Source: Dehalococcoidia bacterium
GTDB lineage: Bacteria > Chloroflexota > Dehalococcoidia > Dehalococcoidales > DAOWLH01
Direction of reading: 5' to 3'
DNA: 18,408 nucleotides
NCBI GenBank assembly: GCA_030643515.1
Contig: DAOWLH010000061.1
Coordinates: 1-18,408 of the forward strand
Shown: positions 14,294-18,408 of the stretch, piece by piece
Numbering within the stretch: position 1 is the stretch's first letter
Layout: every line of letters begins with the position of its first letter
Notes under the pieces: model-generated
What the model was told of the DNA's origin: nothing
Databases searched by the model: none
Seen by the model: only the letters and a program-made list of their open reading frames with translations
Program-made: the position numbers and the translations under genes

Positions 14294-17200
14294 TCTCTTT
14301 TTCCTCTTCCTCGGTCGTTTCCAGTTCTGCCACTGCCGAATCATCGGCTGCTACCGGCTCTGTCGGGGCCAAGCCATCTACCATTTTGGGTTCCGTTTCC
14401 AGGTTTGCCGCTGTCGAACCCTCGACCACTGACGGTTCCGTTTCTGAGGTCTCCTTAATTTTCTCGGCTTGAACTACCTCTTCTTCTTCGCTTAATACCT
14501 CGACTGACAGGCCCAGGCTCTGAAGTTCCTTAACCAGAACCTTGAAGGATTCGGGTACGCCTGGTGGCAGAATATTTTCACCCTTGACAATGGCCTCGTA
14601 GGTCTTGGCGCGCCCGCTGACGTCATCCGACTTGGTCGTCAATACCTCCTGGAGGTTATGAGCGGCACCATAGGCCTCCAGTGACCATACCTCCATCTCT
14701 CCGAAACGCTGGCCGCCGAACTGGGCCTTACCGCCCAAGGGTTGCTGGGAAATCAATGAATAGGGGCCAGTTGCTCGGGCGTGGACTTTGTCTTCCACCA
14801 GGTGAATTAGCTTCATCATATAGATATTACCCACTGTTATCGGCTGGTCAAAGGGCTCACCGGTGCGGCCATCTCTGAGTATTGTTTTACCAGATATGGG
14901 TGATGGCAGATTACGCTCAGAACTTACCCGGTCTACCATCTGTTCCAGTTCTTTGTGGCTGAGTTTCTGGCTGGTAACCCCAAGACCTTCAAGCCACAGG
15001 TGGAGGCACGCCTCCCTGGCTTCTCCCTGAAAGTCATCACTGAACACACGTTTGCCATCGACGCCCTTGCTCTTTAGCCACTCCTCGGCCAGTTCCTGGT
15101 TCACCGGCGAGCGGCCGTCTTCGGGATCAACAATAACCGCCCCGGCTTTTTGTACCAGCCAAGCCCGAGCCAGAGCATCTTCGATAGCCGTGTCACTGGC
15201 ACCATCAAAAACGGGGGTAAGCGCCTTAAATCCCAGCGCCTGTGCGCCACAGCCGAGGTGTGTTTCCAGAACCTGGCCGATATTCATTCTTGAGGGTACA
15301 CCGATCGGATTCAGTAGGATGTCTACTGGTGTGCCATCAGGCAGGAATGGCATATCTTCAGCCGGGGCAATTATGGAAATAACACCCTTGTTGCCATGCC
15401 TGCCGGCAAGCTTATCACCCACTGATATCTTCCTCTCCTGCGCTACCCAGACTTGCACCCATTTATTGACTCTAACCGGTAGCTCTTCACCTTCATCACG
15501 CGAAAAGACTCTGACATTTATCACCTTGCCCCACTCGCCATGAGGCACCTTCAATGAGGTGTCCTTCACCTCACGAGCTTTTTCGCCGAAGATGGCTCTA
15601 AGCAGCTTTTCTTCAGCAGATAGCTCCGTCTCTCCTTTAGGAGTGATCTTGCCCACCAGGATATCGCCCGGCCCCACCTCGGCGCCGATGCGAATAACAC
15701 CGTCCTCATCGAGCTCACGCAGGCTCTCCTCACCTACGTTGGGTATGTCCCGGGTTACCTCTTCCGGCCCAAGCTTTGTATCCCGGGCTTCTATCTCATG
15801 TTTAGAGATATGAATTGAAGTGAATTTGTCCATCTTGACCAGGTGGTCACTGATGATGATGGCATCTTCGTAGTTATAACCGCGCCAGCTCATGAAGGCA
15901 CAAACCACGTTCTGCCCCAGGGCCAGTTCACCATTATCAGTAGCCGAGCTATCAGCCAGGACCCGGTCTACTTCAACCCTTTCGCCGATGCTGACCACCG
16001 GGCGCTGGTTAATGCAGGTTCCCTGATTAGTGCGGACGAATTTTAGCAGGGGATAAACGTCTTCCTGGCCATTGTCGTTACGGATCACAATCTGCGTACC
16101 TGTAACCGAGGTGACCTCTCCGGGATTTTTAGCAAATAACACCTGGCCGCTGTACTTAGCCGCATCGCTCTCCATCCCGGTAGCTACCAAAGGTGATTCG
16201 GGGCGGAGCAGGGGCACCGCCTGCCGCTGCATGTTGGCCCCCATCAAGGCGCGATTGGCGTCGTTGTGCTCCAGGAAGGGTATCAGCGATGCGGCCACGC
16301 TGAATATCTGCTTTGGCGATACATCCATAAAATCAATCTTTTCCGGCGTTGCCCATAAGTAGTGTTCACCCAGTCTGGCTTCGACCTTCTCTTCGGCAAA
16401 ATGGCTCTTGTCATCAAGCCGGGTATTGGCCTGGGCGATGACATACTTTTCCTCTTCATCAGCCGCCAGATAGGTAACCTCGCCAGAAACAGAGGGGGTT
16501 ACCTTTATCATGGTGTCGCTGCCCAGCTTGGAGAGCTTGGTGGCCAGCTGGCCGGAGATGGTGGCCCCGTCTTTGGCCAGTATCTTGCCACTGGCACCGG
16601 GCACGGCTTCTCGAATTGTCCTTCCCACCAGGCCTTCGTCGGTGGCTGCCATTTCCTTGATAACTATGCGGTATGGAGTCTCCACGAAACCATAGCTGTT
16701 AATCCGGCCATAGGTTGCCAGGGAGCCGATGAGCCCGATGTTGGGTCCTTCCGGCGTTTCAATGGGGCATATTCTGCCATAGTGAGAATAGTGGACGTCT
16801 CGGACATCAAAGCCGGCTCGCTCTCGGGACAGGCCACCCGGCCCCATTGCCGATAGACGGCGCTTGTGGGTGAGTTCGGCCAGGGGGTTGGTCTGGTCCA
16901 TAAATTGCGATAGCTGGGAACCACCGAAGAACTCCCTGATGGCTGACACTACTGGTCGGATGTTGACCAGAGCGCTGGGAGTCACCATATCAGTGCTCAG
17001 GATGCTCATACGCTCTCTGGCCACTCTTTCCAGGCGTATCAAACCCATCCGGAACTGGTTTTGAATAAGCTCGCCGACAACACGCACCCGGCGATTTCCC
17101 AGATGGTCAATGTCATCAGCAGTGTCATCACCGTTGTTGACCATTATAATGTGCCTGACGATTTCAACGATATCTTCCCTGGTTAGCGATCGCTGGCTCT

Positions 17201-18101
17201 CATCAATCCTTCCCTTGAGCCCCAGGCGCCGGTTGAGCTTATAGCGGCCGACAGCGCCCAGGTTATAGTGCTGGTGGTTGAAGAACAGATTGTTTATCAG
17301 CTTCCGGGCGTTTTCCACATTGGGCGGGTCCCCGGGCCGTATCTTCCGGTAGATATCGATCAGGGCCGTCGTTTCATCTACCGTCAGGGCGTCCCGGTCT
17401 ATAGTTGATTGCACGAAATGACGCTCCGGAGAGCTGTCTTCCTTGACGAATAAACCGGAAAGCTGCTCGTCACTGCTGTAACCGATAGCCCGTAACAGGG
17501 TGGTAACCGGAATCTTGCGCTTGCCGTCTATTTTAACGGAAATGATATTCCGGCTGCTGGTCTCGAACTCAAGCCAGGCACCACGGCTGGGTATCAGGTT
17601 GGCCGAGCAAAGTGTACGGCCGGTGGTGGCGTCCTCTCCGGCGGTAAAATAGACACCGGGGGAACGCAGCAACTGGCTGACAATTACCCGTTCGGTGCCA
17701 CTTGTGGTGAAGGTTCCTCTGGTAGTCATTATCGGGATGTCACCGAAGAAAAGGTCAAAAGGCTCTTTAATTTCGCCGGTTGCCTTAACCAGCAGTCTGG
17801 CCTTAACGTACAGGGGTGCTGAATAGGTCTGGTCGTGCTGGCTACACTCCTGCTCGCTGTAACGGGGCTCTCGTAGCTCATAGCCGATAAAGCTGAGCTC
17901 TAGACGATTACCGGTGAAGTCCTCAATGGGGGATATCTCCTCCAGTAGCTGCTTTATTCCTTCCTCCTGAAAATGACGGAAGGAGTCTAGCTGAATTTCG
18001 ATAAGGTTGGGTATGTCTAGGACCCGGGGTAACTTGGCGTAAGATTTTCTGGGGGTAGGTGGTCTTTCCACGCTGGGAGTTGCTTGAGAACTAGATAACA
18101 T
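14286..18101 (-). CDS. rpoB: DNA-directed RNA polymerase subunit beta
   Basis: Second large RNA polymerase subunit, partner of RpoC. The ATG at 18101 follows AAGGAG at good spacing; the protein is 1271 residues. The rifampicin pocket matches the sensitive pattern: Gln399, Asp402, His412 and Ser417 correspond to E. coli 513, 516, 526 and 531. ICPIETPEGPNIGLIGSLAT, GYNYEDAIIIS, KLAGRHGNKGVIS and GGKAQFGGQRFGEMEVW are intact. The C-terminal 68 residues (1204-1271) form an acidic, low-complexity tail beyond the usual core end. It has its own strong promoter about 110 bases upstream, and no rplJ or rplL gene precedes it within the window. Confidence 0.98.
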   Translation of the reverse strand: MLSSSQATPSVERPPTPRKSYAKLPRVLDIPNLIEIQLDSFRHFQEEGIKQLLEEISPIEDFTGNRLELSFIGYELREPRYSEQECSQHDQTYSAPLYVKARLLVKATGEIKEPFDLFFGDIPIMTTRGTFTTSGTERVIVSQLLRSPGVYFTAGEDATTGRTLCSANLIPSRGAWLEFETSSRNIISVKIDGKRKIPVTTLLRAIGYSSDEQLSGLFVKEDSSPERHFVQSTIDRDALTVDETTALIDIYRKIRPGDPPNVENARKLINNLFFNHQHYNLGAVGRYKLNRRLGLKGRIDESQRSLTREDIVEIVRHIIMVNNGDDTADDIDHLGNRRVRVVGELIQNQFRMGLIRLERVARERMSILSTDMVTPSALVNIRPVVSAIREFFGGSQLSQFMDQTNPLAELTHKRRLSAMGPGGLSRERAGFDVRDVHYSHYGRICPIETPEGPNIGLIGSLATYGRINSYGFVETPYRIVIKEMAATDEGLVGRTIREAVPGASGKILAKDGATISGQLATKLSKLGSDTMIKVTPSVSGEVTYLAADEEEKYVIAQANTRLDDKSHFAEEKVEARLGEHYLWATPEKIDFMDVSPKQIFSVAASLIPFLEHNDANRALMGANMQRQAVPLLRPESPLVATGMESDAAKYSGQVLFAKNPGEVTSVTGTQIVIRNDNGQEDVYPLLKFVRTNQGTCINQRPVVSIGERVEVDRVLADSSATDNGELALGQNVVCAFMSWRGYNYEDAIIISDHLVKMDKFTSIHISKHEIEARDTKLGPEEVTRDIPNVGEESLRELDEDGVIRIGAEVGPGDILVGKITPKGETELSAEEKLLRAIFGEKAREVKDTSLKVPHGEWGKVINVRVFSRDEGEELPVRVNKWVQVWVAQERKISVGDKLAGRHGNKGVISIIAPAEDMPFLPDGTPVDILLNPIGVPSRMNIGQVLETHLGCGAQALGFKALTPVFDGASDTAIEDALARAWLVQKAGAVIVDPEDGRSPVNQELAEEWLKSKGVDGKRVFSDDFQGEAREACLHLWLEGLGVTSQKLSHKELEQMVDRVSSERNLPSPISGKTILRDGRTGEPFDQPITVGNIYMMKLIHLVEDKVHARATGPYSLISQQPLGGKAQFGGQRFGEMEVWSLEAYGAAHNLQEVLTTKSDDVSGRAKTYEAIVKGENILPPGVPESFKVLVKELQSLGLSVEVLSEEEEVVQAEKIKETSETEPSVVEGSTAANLETEPKMVDGLAPTEPVAADDSAVAELETTEEEEKENA

Positions 18102-18218
18102 TTTTACTCCTTAAATAGGCGTACAAAAGCTAAGCACTACGGCCATGCTAAAGCAAAATCGGATACGTTAGCGGAGAAATATAGATAGGAAACAAATTAG
18201 AGGCATAAGCAAAGATGA

Positions 18219-18247
18219 ATCATACCACAAATAATGTAGTGTGTCAA
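18219..18247 (-). promoter_or_regulatory. Promoter of rpoBC
   Basis: Perfect -35 TTGACA (18242-18247), 17-base spacer and -10 TATGAT (18219-18224) on the minus strand. The leader to the rpoB ATG is about 110 bases and shows no strong hairpin by eye. Confidence 0.85.
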
Positions 18248-18302
18248 TACCCCCAAACAGCTTAAACAGAAGATATGATTGGATTATTAAACATTATTTG
18301 TT

Positions 18303-18331
18303 TTGCAAGCATCCGTCGCCTGAGCTATAAT
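18303..18331 (+). promoter_or_regulatory. Promoter of the right-edge ABC transporter gene
   Basis: TTGCAA (18303-18308), 17-base spacer, perfect TATAAT (18326-18331) on the plus strand, about 30 bases before the GTG start. It is divergent from the rpoBC promoter. Confidence 0.75.
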
Positions 18332-18360
18332 GGTTGTCACTTGTCTACGGAGGAATTTGC

Positions 18361-18408
18361 GTGGCACTAATCAAGACTGTTGGTCTTACCAAATACTACG
18401 GTAAAACG
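18361..18408 (+). CDS. Start of a probable ABC transporter ATP-binding protein, 3' end outside window
   Basis: Only 16 codons are visible, from a GTG at 18361 preceded by GGAGG (18349-18353) at 7-base spacing. The peptide VALIKTVGLTKYYGKT matches the usual opening of ABC ATPases (hydrophobic strand, L-T-K-x-Y/F-G). Substrate and full domain content cannot be judged. Confidence 0.6.
   Translation, partial: MALIKTVGLTKYYGKT

Noticed and set aside
14294..14344. Longer rpoC start at 14344 within rpoB
   Set aside because: The extra residues are basic and not RpoC-like; MLEINDFNAVRIS at 14293 is the normal family start.
1..18408. CRISPR arrays, transposases, integrases, phage genes, tRNA or rRNA
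   Set aside because: None seen on reading both strands; all long frames are explained by the listed genes.

Overview
The window looks like chromosomal DNA from an anaerobic bacterium of the Chloroflexota, most likely class Dehalococcoidia. This is inferred from the Elp3 protein, the riboswitch-controlled cobalamin uptake operon, and the rpoB-rpoC-ruvB gene order. No 16S rRNA or phylogenetic marker comparison could be run. Most of the content is housekeeping. There are no mobile elements, CRISPR arrays, tRNAs or rRNAs.

Layout. Positions 1-2974 (minus strand) hold a cobalamin ABC uptake operon, btuF-btuC-btuD, with btuD cut by the window edge. It is preceded by a promoter, a cobalamin riboswitch and an intrinsic terminator. 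Diverging from it on the plus strand (3006-4668) is a thiol-redox operon: ccdA, a TlpA/ResA-like thioredoxin lipoprotein, and a small Cys-rich protein of unknown function. The lipoprotein has an in-frame TGA exactly where the first active-site cysteine should be (UGFC instead of CxxC), followed by a small stem-loop. I read it as a selenoprotein; this is the main discovery in the window.

Positions 4670-6831 hold elp3 (minus), which makes carboxymethyl-type wobble uridines. Diverging from it is a class I SAM methyltransferase that resembles Trm9/ALKBH8, the enzyme that follows Elp3 in eukaryotes. The plus-strand run continues with a half-size permease, a small zinc-ribbon protein and a 4-oxalocrotonate tautomerase family protein (to 7890). 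Converging on it is the minus-strand operon ruvB-queH-rimI (10054-7914). The ruvB reading frame has no ATG, GTG or TTG at its 5' end, and its best placed start is ATA.

Positions 10175-18247 hold rpoC and rpoB (minus). They overlap by 8 bases, have a strong promoter and an intrinsic terminator, and both subunits carry long acidic C-terminal tails. At the right edge a divergent plus-strand gene begins, probably an ABC ATPase, with a near-consensus promoter.

How the genes fit together: BtuFCD imports corrinoid under riboswitch feedback. CcdA passes electrons across the membrane to the (seleno)thioredoxin lipoprotein. Elp3, the Trm9-like enzyme and QueH all act, or are predicted to act, at the tRNA wobble position. 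RpoB and RpoC form the RNA polymerase core.
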